Shown in pieces: positions 11,713 to 24,249 of a DNA stretch of 64,000 nucleotides. This stretch comes from Silene latifolia. Taxonomy: Eukaryota; Streptophyta; Magnoliopsida; Caryophyllales; Caryophyllaceae. The first letter of the stretch is position 1, and every line of letters starts with the position of its first letter. Location of the stretch: the NCBI RefSeq assembly GCF_048544455.1, contig NC_133537.1:72077634-72141633 (forward strand). Direction: 5' to 3'. The notes below the pieces were generated by a model. It saw only the letters and a list, made by a program, of their open reading frames with translations, was not told the DNA's origin and ran no database searches. The position numbers were made by a program, and so were the translations under genes.

Positions 11713-14112
11713 TGGATGGCGGGCCGCCCACGGGGCGCTTGGGAGTGAAGGGGCTCGAAAACAAGCGTTTGCATTTTGTAAGGAGTCGCCACCAATTTTT
11801 ATGGGAAATTGGAACCGTTCGAATACCTCGTGTCATGTCAAGACACAAAGTAGTGACATGAACACTAAGCAATCGTTACCCTTAGCATTCTATGTCTAGA
11901 ATGACTCTCGTGGATGCCAATGAACACGGGTGCTCACGGAGATCTGGAGTAAGGGGTGAGGGTACGTATTAGGAAGCTCTTTTGATCGAACACCTAATCC
12001 CGCCCGCCTCGATAGCGGCCTCTACTAATGATTAGGGAAGTTGTCTATACTCGATATATCGTCGGCTATATGCATGCAATGCAACATCCATTGTTTTAAT
12101 CCTAGCATGTGAGAATTTAACTAGGTCGGTTGACACGTAATTAGCATACAATTGGGTCGAAGTTGGAATTTAATGTTGATTTACATGTGAAAACATACAA
12201 AATGATAAAAGAAATACAATAACTATAATAATGAAAATTACATTAATTACATTGGAATAGGCGATTTATGTCGAAAATACCTTTAAAACGGATAGTTTGA
12301 TAAAACGAATAAAAGAATAAAAAGAAGAATTAAATAAATAGACGAACAGAAATTAGCGATATTACGGATATTAGTTAGTTAACACGTGGACTAATTAAAC
12401 TAGGTCAAGGCAGAAACGGAGTTCGGGACGAAATCACCACTGGACAGTAGCAGAGACGCGCCCTACTGGAAGAGAGCGCGGCGATTCTTCGCTCATTCAA
12501 GGGTGAGTTAGGCGTGAAGCCGTTTAAGCGCAAATCGTTAATGTCGATTGGTAAATTTAATGATTGATTGATAATATTTACTCGGATGAAAGTGATTAAT
12601 AGGTTATTTAACATATGATTGGGTCATAAAAACAGTAAAACATGAATGAGACGGATGCAAACGAATTAATTACATGATGGAACGATGTTAATGAATGAGT
12701 CCTCTATTGAAATCGATTAACCAACATTAGATACGATGAATTAATGACTAATATGACAAAAGACAGATTAGAACTATGTCAATGACGAATTGCAGAAACT
12801 CAATATGAACAAATTGAATTTCTACAACCCGGGTTTGAATTTAATGACGAAAACCCGCAAATATGATTTATAAGGGATTTAAGTCGGACTAAAGATGATT
12901 AAAGCATGATAATGATGATGATTAATATACATGTGAGTTATATGCTATCATGATGAAGGATTAACGAAATAAACAAAAGAAAACAAGAATCGAATAACAA
13001 ACGAATTTCGGAGAGGACGGAGGAAGAAGAAAAGAAGCAGGAAGCTGCGGCGGCCCTCACGAAGAGGCGCGGCAAGTGCTGCGCTCCTTCGAATAGGCGC
13101 AGCAGTTGCTGCGTCTTTTCTCGACGTCTGTCTACTGGAAATCCGTAAAAAGGAGTTTTAAAGCACGGTTTTAGAAATCGGTTTTAATGGTGTTTTCGAC
13201 ATAAATCTTACAATGGTGATATGATAAATAAAATACAATAAATAAAAGAGAAATTACACCCTCAGACTTACATGTTGACGGAACGAGATGAACTAAGATA
13301 TCGACTAGTGAATGCTCGACGCGAATGCAAAGAGAGTGCCCTCGTAAGAGGAAAACGATTGATTAATTGATTAAGTTGATTGAGTGTAGTTGGTCAAATT
13401 GGTCGGTCATGCAACGGAGAGGCTGGTACCCGGAAAGATCCGAGCTTACGTGGTCGGAAGTCCAAGCACGTAGGCGCCAATTAGTAAGAACGAAGTCTAG
13501 AATGCAAAGGGAGAAGAGAAGGGCGGACACTCGCGTGAGAAATATGAGGAACGAAAGCTCCTATTTATACTAATCACGTGAAGGAATAGGGTTTCGGAGA
13601 CTCTTTGGAAGTGAATCTCGGAAAGATATAAAAAAGATACGTAAATCATGCAAAGAAGGGCCTGGGGAAGAGGCGCAGCGCCATGCGTCTCTTGGAAGAG
13701 GCGCGGCAGTGCGCTTTGTTCCCGGGGGTTTCCTCCGCTTAAGAAAGATTTCGCGTTTAAGTTATGGTAGGACGGATTTAATTTGATTATCTTTTGAATA
13801 TTACGGGATATTATTTGCCAAAAGATAAAATTTGATGAATATGGAATAGAAATATCCGGAACATTCCAGAACATTCTGACTCGGGATTTAACAAACTATC
13901 GAAAATGGAGACGGTTTTTGACCGGACTCGAATGTACTCTAATTATCGCCAAAACGACCGTATCGGCACGTAGATGACAACTAAGAGGTTGACATTTATA
14001 TTTGAGCAATCACTTGACGATAATCTTCTTAACTGTCACTAATCGTTCCGCGAATCAAACATGCGCCCAATCATCAGGGTGGTTTGCGAGGGTGCGAAAC
14101 GAGGTGTCTACA
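11713..14112 (-). repeat. 5' LTR of the Tat element
   Basis: The LTR runs minus-strand from TGTAGACACC at 14112 to about 11713, roughly 2.4 kb. It contains a minus-strand TATA box at 13569-13561 and several copies of a G+C-rich GAAGAGGCGC-type module (13061, about 13676, 13694, a diverged one near 12460). It also contains a conserved-looking G+C-rich segment next to the primer site. The outer end is supported by the abrupt change to chromovirus gag at 14113. The inner end is set by the primer site, and its last bases are uncertain. Confidence 0.7.
13561..13569 (-). promoter_or_regulatory. LTR TATA box
   Basis: TATAAATAG on the minus strand sits in the LTR with R-U5 expected at lower coordinates. 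It is the likely core promoter of the Tat element and is identical to the TATA of the antisense gene at 2007. Confidence 0.55.
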
Positions 14113-14760
14113 AGAGAGGAGTTCGACAAGTTTAAGATGACGGCTGAGATGTCTGTGGCTGAGTACTACAGCGGTTCAATGAGAAATCCGGATATGCCGA
14201 GGATATGGGTTTGAGTGAGGAGAATCGGCTTTGAGGTTTGAGAGAGGGTAACCACGAAAATTATGGATAAGTTACCCGTGGGAGTCCTTGCGATGTGAAG
14301 GAAGCATATGAGAGGGGCGGGAGAGCCGAGAGGCTAGTGGAGATGGCTCGGGAGAGGTCGGGTGGAGAAAAGAGGAAGTCGAGAGCGAGGGTGGTGGCCA
14401 ATCTAATTTCAAGAAAGGCAACCACAATCAATCTAAGGGATTTTCTTCGGGTCCGGGTTTAGTCTTTGGAACTTCCTTTGGGCGAGGTCGTGGGAGTGTG
14501 AGCAAACGGTGGGGAGTGACTGCTTTGGTTGTGGTGGCGTAGGCCACAAGAGACATGAGTGCACGAGCGCACCGGGATCCTTTCGAGACTGCGCAGAGCT
14601 TTGCAAGCAATGGACCCGGTGGATCATGGCCAAACCGGGAGGTCGAGCTACCAGAGTGGAGGCAACCGCAACGGCGGTAATTCTTATCGGAAGACACCGA
14701 TGAACAACAACAACAATCAAGGGTCGGGTGCTAAAGCCGACCGCATCGCCTAGTCTTGTC
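14113..14760 (+). pseudogene. Chromovirus gag, C-terminal part
   Basis: It opens with REEFDKFKMTAEMSVAEYYS, the conserved middle of plant chromovirus gag, cut by the Tat insertion. A canonical CCHC knuckle, CFGCGGVGHKRHEC, is at 14521-14562. Frames change around 14215 and 14450 and stops intervene, so it is decayed. Confidence 0.75.
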
Positions 14761-14789
14761 CGGGAGGTGGGCGGAAGACCGATGGCAAG

Positions 14790-16063
14790 TTGTTCATGAT
14801 GGACAAGAAGGCAGCTGAGGAGGATGCGCACGTTATCACCGGTACATTCCTTGTTAATGGTATTCCTACGTTTGTTTTGTTTGATTCGGGGGCTTCTCAA
14901 TCGTTTGTGTCTTCGAGTCATGTAAAACAGTTGGGTTTGAGAGTATATGAGTCTGTTAGGGAGCAAGTTTTCATACCTTCAGGTGAGTCTGTATCGTGTG
15001 GGAGGTTGTTTAGAGATGTATCTTTGATAGTTGGGCAAGTCGATTTCCCTGTAGACTTGCTAGAGTTTCCTTTTAATGGTTTTGAGATGATAGTTGGGAT
15101 GGATTGGTTAGGAAAGTATAAAGCTAAGATAGACTGTCATCAAAAGAAAGTGTCCCTAAGAGGTCCTAAGGGTGTAAGTGTGTCTTACCGTGGGTTTCTA
15201 GTCAAACCCAAAGTTAAGTTGATTGCAGCTGTCACCTTGAAGTCGTATCTGAGGAAGGGATGTCCGCTGATTTTGTGCCATGTGAGAGATGACCGGATAG
15301 AGAGCCCGGCAGTTGATGAGATACCAGTGGTGGGGGAGTTTGCAGATGTCTTTCCAGAGGAGATTCCGGGGTTGCCACCGAAGAGGGAGATAGATTTCAC
15401 CGTTGAGTTGAAGCCAGGGACGGGGCCAATCTCTAAGGCACCGTACCGTATGGGTCCTAAGGAGATGGAGGAGCTTAGGAAGCAGTTGGATGATTTGATA
15501 GAGAAGGGATACATTAGACCAAGTGTATCGCCTTGGGGAGCACCAGTTCTTTTCGTGAAGAAGAAGGATGGAACTTTGAGGTTATGCATAGATTACCGGG
15601 AGCTGAACCGTGTGACGATAAAGAACAAGTATCCTTTGCCAAGGATAGATGACCTGTTTGATCAGTTGAGTGGTGCAACGGTCTTTTCTAAGATCGATTT
15701 GAGGTCGGGTACCATCGGTGAAGATTAGAGATGTGGATATACCGAAGACTGACTTTCACGTCGAGGTATGGCCATTATGAGTATGTGGTGATGCCATTTG
15801 GGTTGTCTAATGCGCCAGCAGTGTTTATGGATTTGATGAATAGGATCTTCAGACAGTTCTTGGATCAGTTCGTAGTAGTGTTTATCGATGATATCTTAGT
15901 CTACTCTAAGACTAAGGAGGAGCATCTGAGGATCGTGTTGCAGACTTTGAGAGATCATGAGTTGTATGCTAAGCTGTCCAAGTGTGAGTTCTGGTTAGAG
16001 AAAGTTGCTTTTCTGGGGCATGTAATCTCTAAAGATGGGGTAGTGTGGATCCGCGAAGATTGA
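14790..16063 (+). pseudogene. Chromovirus protease and reverse transcriptase
   Basis: 14790-15728 is open for 312 codons. The protease active site is [10 protein letters not shown] (Asp at 14883), followed by the start of RT ([30 protein letters not shown]). The frame is lost near 15713. It resumes as 15731-16063, giving [17 protein letters not shown], the catalytic [10 protein letters not shown] and [10 protein letters not shown] further frame loss occurs near 16040. Catalytic residues are intact, but the protein is split. Confidence 0.85.
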
Positions 16064-16070
16064 GGCAAGG

Positions 16071-17083
16071 ATGACAAAGTGGGAAGCACCAAAGAATGTT
16101 CTTGAGGTGAGGAGTTTCTTGGGTTTAGCTGGATACTACAGGCGGTTCGTGAAGGATTTCTCCAAGATAGCTAGACCGATGACAGCATTGATGAGGAAAG
16201 AGAACAGGTTTCGTTGGGATGAGAGTTGTGAGACGGCGTTCCAAACCTTAAAGGAGCGTTTGACCACAGCTCCTGTCTTGGCATTACCCGAAGGAGCGAG
16301 AATTTCGAGGTCTATACAGATGCCTCGAAGAATGGGTTGGGATGTGTGTTGATGCAGAATGGTAAAGTAATTGCCTATGCTTCTAGGCAGTTGAAGCCTT
16401 ATGAGGAGAACTACCCTACTCATGACCTGGAGTTGGGTGCAGTGGTGTTTGCTCTCAAGATTTGGAGGCACTACCTTTATGGAGCAATCTTTAAGGTATT
16501 TTCTGATCACAAGAGTCTCAAGTACATCTTCACGCAGAAGGAGTTGAACATGAGACAGAGGAGGTGGATGGAGCTGATTGGTGATTACGACATGGAAATC
16601 ATCTACCATGAAGGAAAGGCCAACGTTGTTGCTGATGCTTTGAGTAGAAAGAGTGTACATTCCTTGTGTACAGCTCTATCTTTGATGAGGCTGAGGGATG
16701 AGGTAGCGAGCTTTGGGATTCATATGATGCAGAAAGGAGATGCTATGGGTGATATGACAGTACACATGGAGTTTTATGATGATATTCGAGGTAAACAGGC
16801 TTTGGATCCTAAAATAGTGGAGTGGAGAGCTGGAGTAGAGAAAGGGACAGTGTCCCGGTTTTCCATTCATACAGATGGTAGCTTGAGGTTTGATGGTAGG
16901 TGGTGTGTTCCTAATGACGAGGAGTTGAAAAAGACAATCATGACAGAAGCGCATTGCACACCATATTCAGTTCATCCGGGTGGAGACAAGCTTTACAAGG
17001 ATTTGAAGAAAACGTTTTGGTGGCCTGGGATGAAGAAAGAGACAGGGAGTTTGTGTCCGTTGTTTGACATGCCGGAGAGTTAA
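16071..17083 (+). pseudogene. Chromovirus connection and RNase H, start of integrase
   Basis: 16071-16352 carries the RT-RNase H connection ([20 protein letters not shown]). After a frame change near 16310, 16337-17083 carries RNase H: the YTDAS aspartate lies just before the break, followed by [20 protein letters not shown], then [11 protein letters not shown] and [13 protein letters not shown]. It ends with the integrase zinc-finger start ([20 protein letters not shown]) and stops at 17083. Confidence 0.85.
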
Positions 17084-18224
17084 AGGGGAACAGAGAAGAC
17101 CACAAGGTAAGGTTCGGTCTTTGGAGGTGCCGGAGTGGAAGTGGGAATCCATTTCCATGGATTTCATTGTGGGTTTCCCAAAGAGTCAACAAGGTAACAA
17201 CATGATTTGGGTGATAGTGGATCGTCTGACCAAGTCAGCTCACTTTGTTCCAATGAAAGATACATGGACTAAGGCACAATTGGCTATGGCCTATCGAAAG
17301 AACGTGCTTAAGTTACATGGAGTCCCTAAGGACATAGTGTCGACGGAGATGCGAGGTTTATATCGAGGTTTTGGAAGGAGTTGCGGGAATCGTTGGGAAC
17401 AACTTTGAAGATGAGTGACATTTCATCCTGCTGACAGGATGGGCGGATCGAGAGAACAATCAAGACTCTTGAGGATATGTTGCGAGCTTGTGTGATGGAT
17501 TTTGGTGGTAGCTGGGAGCGGAGGTTGGACTTGATAGAGTTTTCTTACAACAACGACTATCACACCAAAGTATTGGTATGGCACCGTTTGAGGCTTTGTG
17601 TGGGAGGAGATGTAGGAGTCCGATCTGTTGGGACGATAGTCTTTGAGGCGGTGGTTTTAGGACCAGAGATGGTACATGAGATGGTGGAGCAGTTAAGATG
17701 ATCGGGGAACGGATGAGAGCACCCAAGATCGACGAGAAGAGTTATGCGAGATCTACATCGTCGGGACATAGAGTTTCGGGTTGGGGACAAGGTTCTTCTG
17801 AAAGTGTCTCCTATGCGAGGAGTTATGAGATTTGGGAAGAAAGGCAAGCTAAGCCAGAAGTTTATAGGGCCTTATGAGATCTTAGAGCGAGTTGGGGAAG
17901 TGGCTTATCGTTTGGCTTTCTGCACCGCTTTGGAGAGAGTGCATAATGTGTTTCATGTATCGCATTTTGCGGAAGTATGTCGGTGACCCGTCACATGTGT
18001 TGGAGGCAGAGAGCTTAGAGCTGGATGAGTCTTTATCATACCTTGAGATGCCTAAGCGGATCCTAGACCGAAAGGTTAGAAAGACCGGGAGTGGTGAGAC
18101 AGTTTTGCTCAAGATCCTTTGGTCTAACCACGAGACCGAGGAAGCTACATGGGAGGCAAAGGATATCATGAAAGAGCGTTACCCCTTCCTTTTTGATCAG
18201 GTATGTATGGTTACGGGGACGTAA
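17064..18224 (+). pseudogene. Chromovirus integrase core and chromodomain
   Basis: 17064-17408 has the integrase core with WESISMDFIVGFPKS (first catalytic Asp). The segment expected to carry the second Asp reads STEMRGLYRG, so that residue is lost or out of frame. The Glu region (about 17450-17560) lies in other frames. 17744-17986 is the integrase C-terminal part (FRVGDKVLLKVSPMRGVMRF, KFIGPYEILERVG). 17892-18224 includes the chromodomain, with YLEMPKRILDRKVRK, VLLKILWSNHETEEATWEAK and DIMKERYPFLF. Chromodomains can steer integration to marked chromatin. Several frameshifts inactivate it. Confidence 0.85.
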
Positions 18225-18448
18225 CCTTGTTTCTTTTAGGGGGGTAGGAGATGATCGCGAGAGTTTTTAAGAGTTTTTACACCCCTTTTATATGTTGTGT
18301 CGGTATGTTTGTCGGGATAAGTTGGGTTGGTTAGTAGCATGTTTTACGTTGTGTTTATTTTGACCTTCGAGTCGGGAAGCTTATGGGAGTACCTTTGTTT
18401 AGTAGTGGTTTGAACTTCGGGGACGAAGTTCCTTTTAGGAGGGAAGAC
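18225..18448 (+). other. Chromovirus 3' untranslated region with polypurine tract
   Basis: It contains GAACTTCGGGGACGAAGTTC (18411-18430), an imperfect palindrome common before the 3' LTR of this group. The polypurine tract AGGAGGGAAGAC follows, ending at 18448. Confidence 0.6.
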
Positions 18449-19767
18449 CGTAATACTCCGTATTTATGGTCTTGGGGGTACTCTATCGAGTAGCCCTTAC
18501 TCTGTCGAGTAAGGGTATGTTGCGAGAATAAAATAGTTTCGACTGTTGGGCACTCGATCGAGTAGTGGGGCACTCGATCGAGTAGAGGTACTCGATCGAG
18601 TACCTTGGGTACTCGATCGAGTGTCCAGGTTTGGGGAGTTTTTCGGGTTTTGTTAATTATGCGATTAGGGTATTTAAACTTAATCGTCGTTGTTTTAATT
18701 CACTTTTACCAAAACCTAAAACCTGTTTAAGAGAGAAAGCGTCGATCATCTTCCTAATCGCATCCTTAACAATTCCGGAGTTCGAGACGGTCGGTTCGCA
18801 TCGTAGTTCGTGTCGTTGGATTCCTTGCGTCGAGGGTAAGCTTCTAATATAATTTATATAATGTTTTGCTAGGTTTGGTCAAACCCTAATTTGGGATTTG
18901 GGGGTTTTATGAATAGTAAGTAATTGGTAGTCTTTATGTGTTATATGTTAGGAGGAGAATTCGTAGAAGAGGCGTTTTGAGACAGCTGTAGATACCGTCT
19001 GCGTGTTGTGCTTTCCAGGTAGGATTTCCTACTCAGTATTAGTCCCATAATGGGATATTGGTGATGTCTTTGTAGTTAGTTGCGTGATATGATGATTGTG
19101 TTTGTAATTGTGCTTGTGGTTGTGTTGTTGATGGTTCTCGAGATGCGTTCTCGGCTGAGTGGGGTCACTTGCGGGAGTGATCTCACGCCCTAGTTTCGCC
19201 CTTCGTGGAACCCGCCACGAAAGGGGATGTGCACATTAATGGATAGGGTTATCGCTCGTACGATGAGCGGGGCTTAGGTGGGAACGGCTGCGGTCCCCCA
19301 GCGGCTGGTCCGGTGGACGATCGTATTGAGATGATGGGAGTTGGTGGTGTTGTGTGTGTGTGTGATTCATTTTGTCTATTTGTCTCATTGTTGTTATTTA
19401 TATTGATTGTGTGATTAGTCGACCCTGGTGTTGTTTTGTAAAAACTGCGGTGATCCATTCGGGGATGGTGAGCGAGATATTGAAGCAGTATAGAGATGAT
19501 CTTGGGATAGCTGGGATGGCCATGACATGACGATAGAGTCTTCCGCTGTAGTTTAGTTTTATTTACATTTCGATTGAGAGAAGAGATTTGGAATAATGTA
19601 TTGTACTTTCAGTTTGGTTTCGAGGATTGTACTTATTCATTAAATTACTTATAATAAATGTTGTTTCTGTTTTGTCTATTTGATTATCATACCTCGGGCA
19701 ACCGAGATGGTGATGTCTTCATACCTGAGTGGTCCTGGTAAGGCACTCGGAGTATGGGGGTGTTACA
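18449..19767 (+). repeat. 3' LTR of the chromovirus
   Basis: It starts CGTAATACTCCGTATTT right after the polypurine tract (CG where TG is expected) and ends GGGGGTGTTACA, about 1.32 kb. It contains at least four copies of the palindrome ACTCGATCGAGT plus variants at 18480-18625. The related LTR of another element is at 35267-38090, minus strand, sharing CCTCGGGNAACCNAGATGGT near the end. Confidence 0.75.
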
Positions 19768-19925
19768 AAAGATGTCCTCCTTAAGGATAGGGCGGAGTTC
19801 ATTAAGAAGAAGATCTAACTGCGTAATTAGAGTGCTCGACGTGACGCCCTTGTTAGCCATGAAATCAGCTGCTTTGTTGGCTTCTCGATACGTGTGTTTC
19901 CATTGAGTATTCCATTGAGTATCTC
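19768..19925 (-). repeat. Fragment of the LINE 3' end
   Basis: These bases match 24882-25032 of the LINE in the shared copia LTR. They start immediately after the chromovirus LTR end and stop in a short duplicated phrase (TTCCATTGAGTAT twice) before copia sequence resumes at 19931. The chromovirus therefore probably inserted into another copy of the same LINE. Confidence 0.75.
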
Positions 19926-20063
19926 GATACTATTTTCCTCTTCGATGTTTCCGAGGTAACGGTCATGTGGATGACTGATTCTACCTAACTTCCTAGGAAC
20001 GATTACCGTCTCAGAAGAGGAGGGAACATTATCCTCCACGTTCTCCTCCACCTCATTCTCGGT

Positions 20064-21440
20064 TTATGGCTCTTGAACTTCGTTAAGTTCAAATTTTCTC
20101 CTACTCCGTCTTTTAGAAATAAACTCTTTTTCTAGAAAGATAGCATCATGAGCCACAAACAATTTGTTCTCGTGACGGTTGTAGAAGTAATAACCACGGG
20201 TTTCCTTAGGGTATCCTACAAAAAGACATTTGTCAGATCTTGGTGTGAGTTTGTCATCAGACTTGTTCTGGACATACGCCTCGCACCCCCAAATCCTCAT
20301 GAATGACAAATAGGAGACCTTCCCCTTCCATATCTCATATGGAGTCTTGTTGGCCGCTTTAGTCGGGATTCGATTTAGTGAGAATACTGCAGGCAAGAGG
20401 GCGAAACCCCAAAATGAATCAGGAAGCTCAGTTAGACTCATCATAGACCGAACCATATCTAATAAAGTTCGGTTTCTCCTTTCGGCCACGCCATTTAACT
20501 GAGGTGTGCCAGGAGAAGTCCATTGTGATATAATTCCACAATCTTTAAGGTGAGAATAAAATTCTTTGTTTAAGTATTCACCACCACAATCGGATCGTAG
20601 GGTTTTAATCTTCTTATCCAATTGGTTCTCTACTTTATGTTGAAGCACTTTGAACTTCTCAAAGGCTTCACTTTTGTGCTACATTAAGTAGACATACCCA
20701 TATCTACTTAAATCATCAGTAAAAGTGATGAAGTAGTGATAACATCCTCTAGCGGTGATGGTTAATGGACCACACACATCATCGATATGTATGAGGGCCA
20801 AAACGTCACTAGCTAGTGTCCCTTTTTTCCGTAAAAGGAGCACGAGTCATCTTGCCTAAGAGACAAGATTCGCATACAACATAAGATTCGTAGTCAAATG
20901 GTTTGAGAACTTTGGATGAAACAAGTCTCTTAATGCGTCTTTCGTTTATATGACCTAAACGACAATGCCAAAAGTAGGATTCATTAGGATCGCCCGTTTT
21001 GAGCTTCTTGCTCTCCATATGATAAACTTCGTTAACATCATTAAGAACATAAATATCTCCAATAGAAATGGTCTTGCCATAAACCAAATCGTTCAATGAA
21101 AAAGTACAACTATTGTTCTTGATCACAAAATAAAAACCATCCGCATCTAATACGGAGATGGAGATAATGTTCTTGGTTAAAGTTGGTACAAAATAACAAT
21201 TATTCAAAAACAACTATTAACCACTAGCTAAGGTGAGTACATAAGTCCCCACGGAAACGGCCGCTACTCTAGCTCCATTCCCCATGCGAAGATCTACATC
21301 ACCCTTAGTTAGTGCTCGCAAAATCTCAGGCCCTGCAAATGATTGCAAAGGTGAGAACCACATCCGATATCTAATACCCAAGTGGAAGTTCAAGCATAAT
21401 TAACATCTATCATATAGAGAGAGGAGGAGATTATACCTAT
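20064..21440 (-). pseudogene. Copia A protease to integrase
   Basis: 21213-20809 covers the pre-integrase region (CYFVPTLTKNIISISVLDAD, FWHCRLGHINERRIKRL with its HHCC zinc pattern). 20648-20064 covers the integrase core with TLRSDCGGEY (Asp) and NGVAERRNRTLLDMVRSM (Glu), followed by GCEAYVQNKSDDKLTPRSDK and VGYPKETRGYYFY. The protease region (about 21390-21310) reads WVLDIGCGSHLC after an in-frame stop at about 21402. Breaks occur near 20680 and 20800. Confidence 0.8.
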
Positions 21441-21494
21441 TAGCGTCACACGCCCTTCCTTGATATCCTCCAAGTACTTGGGGAAATTTCTCCT

Positions 21495-22329
21495 CTAATG
21501 CCCTTTGCCATTCCAATGAAAGCATTCAGCATCGGATGATGTGCCAACTTTTGACTTGGGCTTGCCATTCACAATAGCTTTGCCCTTTCCCTTGCTTAGT
21601 TTCTTGCCTTGTTTCTTGAATTGGGATTTTTCCTTCCCTTTCCCCTTCTTAGCTCCAATAGACATGTTCTTCAATCTCATTGAAAGAACATTTGGTCACT
21701 CCCACTAGCTTCCATATCTCTCTCCGCTTGGGTGAGGAGTGCATGAAGTTCATGGTAACTCTTATCCATGTTATTCATGTTGTAGTTCACCCTAAAGTGG
21801 GCGAACTTGTTGGAAAGCGAGTGGAGAATGCGATCCACCGCAAGTGTTTGGAATGTTACACCCTAGACGCTATAGGGTGTTGATATGTTCAACCATCTTA
21901 AGGACATGAGGACCAACCTTTTGACCCTTCTCAAGCTTATCTTCGAAAAAGCGTACCGCCGCCGTATTGGCGGATTTTAGGCGTTTGTGAAAACATTGTA
22001 GTCATGCGAGTGAATATCTCGTATGCATTTAGAGAAATGCATTGAAGCTTGAGTTTTGAGGATATCGACCATATCAGGACATTCTTAACATCGTTGGACA
22101 CTCTTATATAGTCATCATAGGTGGTCCGTACCGCCGTAGTAGCCCTTGGTCCGGGCTCGGTGGGAGGGGGATAGGTCAAGTAAACGATCACGTTATCGGA
22201 TAACGCGACGCTCTTAATAGTAGATTCCCATTCAACAAAATTGCTTCCGTCATCTTTTAAAGTACATTTGTCCATTACGGACCTTAGCCAAGAATCGTTT
22301 CCTAGTGGAGTAGTGGAAGAAGATGTCAT
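21495..22329 (-). pseudogene. Copia A gag
   Basis: It starts at ATG 22329 (MTSSSTTPLGNDSWLRSVMD), with the copia gag core FVEWESTIKSVALSDNVIVY. The frame is lost near 21950, where this copy differs from copy B by a short deletion (CCGCCGTATT versus CCGCTTCGTATT). 21680-21495 is the basic linker (KGKGKEKSQFKKQGKKLSKG) and a knuckle reading CFHWNGKGH, in which the second cysteine is Trp. Both copies share this change. Confidence 0.75.
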
Positions 22330-24249
22330 TGCGAATTATGAAGCTACAACAAAATTAGGAAATATTTAAACATTCATTGTTGTAATAATATATTTGTAAA
22401 ACAATTTTTATCAAGTTTTAGCATTTATATAATGATCCCTCACGAAATTATATAAATGATTCCGAGACCCGCTTCTTAGATAAAATGAACATGTTATGCC
22501 ATCTTTTATGTAAAATAACGGTAAGTCACCGTTAGACTAATTCTACTTTAGAACTCTCGGTTGACGAATTTCAACTAAATCCATCCTCTAGCCCCGGAAC
22601 AACTCTTATCCCGTTGAGTCCAACCCAATTTTCGCATGTGATCTCATCACCCTACTTACCCGAGGTAAAAAGAGTCAAAGTTGTGGTTCCCCAAACGAAC
22701 ACGGGATTCATAGGTGTTACTAGTTGGTACGGCTAATCTCAATTATTTTAAATGTGATAGATTTTGTCAATTTAGTTATAAATTCCCTATAAGTGAACTA
22801 AGTCGACGAATGTAAATAACCGTGAATCGACAATCGAATAATAAAATGCATGTGAGTGGCAATTTTGGCATGAGCGAAAAATAAAAGCAAGCAAGCAAAT
22901 AAATAATCCTAGTATGGCCACCTAGTTAATAAAAATAACTAGAATATTACAAGGAAACCAACTCCTTGGTCCCTTGCCTCTTCATTGGAACACCTTCCAA
23001 AAATGGCTTCATCTTGTGGGATTTGGAACTCCTTTCCAAAAATAACACCGTCCCGAGGAAATTTCGTCTTATGGAAACGCCCGTAATAAAAACTACTATA
23101 AACAAATTACATAGCAATTCCTATTATACATTAATTAAAAGAAAATAAATGAAATCTATTAATTAATTACAAACCGACGATACGAGATCGTATTTAAATT
23201 ACAAACAAATCGTTATTCCCATTCATTACGGGTAATAACGATTAAAAAATAACTAGACCATACTAGGTACAAATTATAAAAATACTTTAAATAAATGACA
23301 TTCATTCATTCAACATAAATAAAATGCTTGAAATGCTATAAAAATGCCAAAATCGCCCCTAGCACAATCATAAGTATCTAGCTCGGTTTTGTGGACTTAA
23401 TCGATTTTTAACCGTTTAAAAATCAATAATCAATGCTTAAAATATGTTTAAGCTCAAACTAATTATCTAAACTATTTTAGAACTAAAACATTAGTCTTCA
23501 CTAATTTGTTGATAATTAATTAGTTTGAATTGATATTATTTGCTAATTATATCGGTTTTAACATAACATCTACGAAATAATTCAAAATAATTATAACCAT
23601 TATAAAATTTTGAAAATAAAAATTTTGTATATTATGAAACATATCCAGGGACCCAAAAAGTCTAAATTTTCCAAAAAAATTCAAATAAAATTTTGAGAAT
23701 TAAAATATCCATATTTATCGGTTTATATCTTTATAAAAACCAAAAAAATATCAAAAAGGGGTGAAATCAATTTTTAAATTTCACTTTTAAACTTTTAAAA
23801 AATATTTTTGAATATAAAAAAATTTCTCATACTCAAAAAATGTCGTTCCACATTTTGAACATAATAATCCCATTTTATCGACCTTTTAACCATTGAAAAT
23901 CAATAATCATGCAAAACTCAATAACAAATTACGAAATTTTACATACTCTATGTAAAACATGCATGTGGGATCACATAAAATTTTCATGGCCAGAATCAAC
24001 ATGAAACTATTTTTAGTTAACCTTTTAACCAAAATACGGTAATATTGACTTGGTTTTATATAAAAATGATAATAATTAGCAAACTAACTCCAAAAATTAC
24101 CAAATTTGACCACAACCATTTTACGATCAGTAGGTATACATGTCCCAAAATTTTTGTGCTAAAACAAATTTTAACACAATTTGTGATTTTTCCAAATTAT
24201 CTCATAATTCGTTAAAATGCCTAAAATTGACAAGCATGATACAAGCCTA
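22330..24249 (-). other. Copia A 5' leader
   Basis: This is about 1.9 kb of A/T-rich leader between primer site and gag, with no gene seen. Copy B holds the same leader at 31282-33200. It is long for a copia element. Confidence 0.5.

Larger units (their letters stand above)
1..14112 (-). mobile_element. Tat-lineage Ty3/gypsy retrotransposon (Retand/Ogre-like), 3' LTR not in window
   Basis: Domain order on the minus strand is gag, protease, RT, RNase H, a second RNase H of the archaeal-like type, then integrase, with an antisense ORF beyond. This combination is typical of the Tat lineage (Ogre, Retand). The 5' LTR begins TGTAGACACCTCG at 14112, and the primer site TGGCGACTCATTGGGA follows it. 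The right boundary is sharp: base 14113 onward is the gag of a plus-strand chromovirus. No LTR copy appears at the low-coordinate side, so the 3' LTR is missing or lies before base 1. Several frameshifts in pol make this copy non-autonomous. The left limit given is only the window edge. Confidence 0.8.
14113..19767 (+). mobile_element. Tekay-like chromovirus (Ty3/gypsy), 5' end displaced
   Basis: Plus-strand order is gag (C-terminal half only), aspartic protease, RT, RNase H, integrase, chromodomain, polypurine tract and 3' LTR. The chromodomain at the integrase end places it in the chromoviruses; gag and RT wording fit the Tekay/Del group. The Tat element interrupts gag at 14112/14113. The missing 5' LTR and first half of gag should lie beyond the other side of that insertion, outside the window. 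The element ends ...GGGGGTGTTACA at 19767, followed by LINE sequence. Confidence 0.85.
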
